From NCBI GenBank assembly GCA_031287245.1, contig JAITTD010000172.1, forward strand, positions 1-32,838: 32,838 bases of DNA, given 5' to 3'. The notes beneath the pieces were generated by a model. It worked only from the letters and a program-made list of their open reading frames with translations. It searched no databases and was not told the DNA's origin. Positions 32,773 through 32,838 of the stretch are shown here, one piece after another; within the stretch, counting starts at the first letter, position 1; each line of letters begins with the position of its first letter. This DNA is from Bacteroidales bacterium (GTDB lineage: Bacteria; Bacteroidota; Bacteroidia; Bacteroidales; UBA4181). Position numbers and translations under genes: made by a program.

Positions 32773-32838
32773 GTAGAGACGGTGCGCGCACCGTCTCTAC
32801 AGGGCGGCAGATAGAGTCTCTATGCATGTGCAGATAGA
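32773..32838. repeat. 28-bp palindrome, copy 2, plus start of a second 23-bp array (cut by window edge)
   Basis: 32773-32800 is identical to the 28-bp palindrome at 1174-1201. It is followed by AGGGC, as is copy 1 when read on the minus strand. Next comes GCAGATAGA at 32807-32815, which recurs at 32830-32838, exactly 23 bp later, where the window ends. The unit contains TCTC, three bases, then GCATGTG, matching the core of array 1. The tandem nature rests on 1.4 visible units. Confidence 0.8.

Noticed and set aside
1..32838. tRNA, rRNA or insertion-sequence genes
   Set aside because: No cloverleaf with a TTCGANTC-type arm, no rRNA-like stretch and no transposase frame was recognised by reading; a covariance-model scan would settle small RNAs.

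Overview
The window looks like a chromosomal segment of a Bacteroidetes bacterium, probably Bacteroidales-like. The evidence is: Bacteroidetes-type promoters (-7 box TAnnTTTG, for example TATCTTTG, TACCTTTG, TAATTTTG); no strong Shine-Dalgarno sites; Tat-exported Gfo/Idh/MocA oxidoreductases; a DUF5686 outer-membrane protein with a CarboxypepD_reg-like N-terminus; and an rpsO-pnp pair. The species cannot be told from the sequence alone.

Layout. 1-953 (-): N-terminal part of a large secreted surface protein, cut by the window edge. 960-1319: a gene-free gap with a 23-bp tandem array ending in a perfect 28-bp palindrome. 1320-8872 (+): Tat-exported Gfo/Idh/MocA oxidoreductase, GH51 arabinofuranosidase, ROK-family kinase-like protein, GH3 lipoprotein with a PA14 insert, and an AraC-type regulator. 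20720-8817 (-): a likely eight-gene unit in transcription order aldo/keto reductase, isochorismatase-like/ThuA-like fusion, two tandem Gfo/Idh/MocA paralogues, GH78 rhamnosidase, zinc-type alcohol dehydrogenase, a third Gfo/Idh/MocA enzyme, and a FucP-type sugar/H+ symporter. 25047-20868 (-): ATP-grasp enzyme, DUF5686 outer-membrane protein, nucleotidyltransferase. 29955-25174 (-): LarC, OmpA-family lipoprotein-like or secreted protein, GH127 beta-L-arabinofuranosidase. 30127-32696 (+): rpsO and pnp. 32697-32838: terminator, then a second copy of the 28-bp palindrome followed by the start of a diverged 23-bp array that runs off the window.

How the genes may work together. GH51, GH127, GH78 and GH3 together suggest removal of alpha- and beta-L-arabinofuranosyl, L-rhamnosyl and beta-glycosyl (glucosyl or xylosyl) groups from plant glycans or glycosides. 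There is no SusC/SusD pair. Four Gfo/Idh/MocA proteins, an alcohol dehydrogenase, an aldo/keto reductase and a ThuA-like fusion protein make the cluster unusually redox-rich. This fits oxidation-assisted sugar or glycoside catabolism feeding a FucP-type importer, with control by AraC-type regulators. The promoter of the large minus-strand unit has two 18-bp direct repeats at 21-bp period abutting the -33 box, the same geometry as AraC sites I1-I2.

The points most worth following are the palindrome-headed 23-bp repeat family, the AraC-like operators, the redox glycoside cluster with its fusion protein, and the ATP-grasp/DUF5686/nucleotidyltransferase unit, whose ATP-grasp member has an inositol-phosphate-kinase-like metal site.
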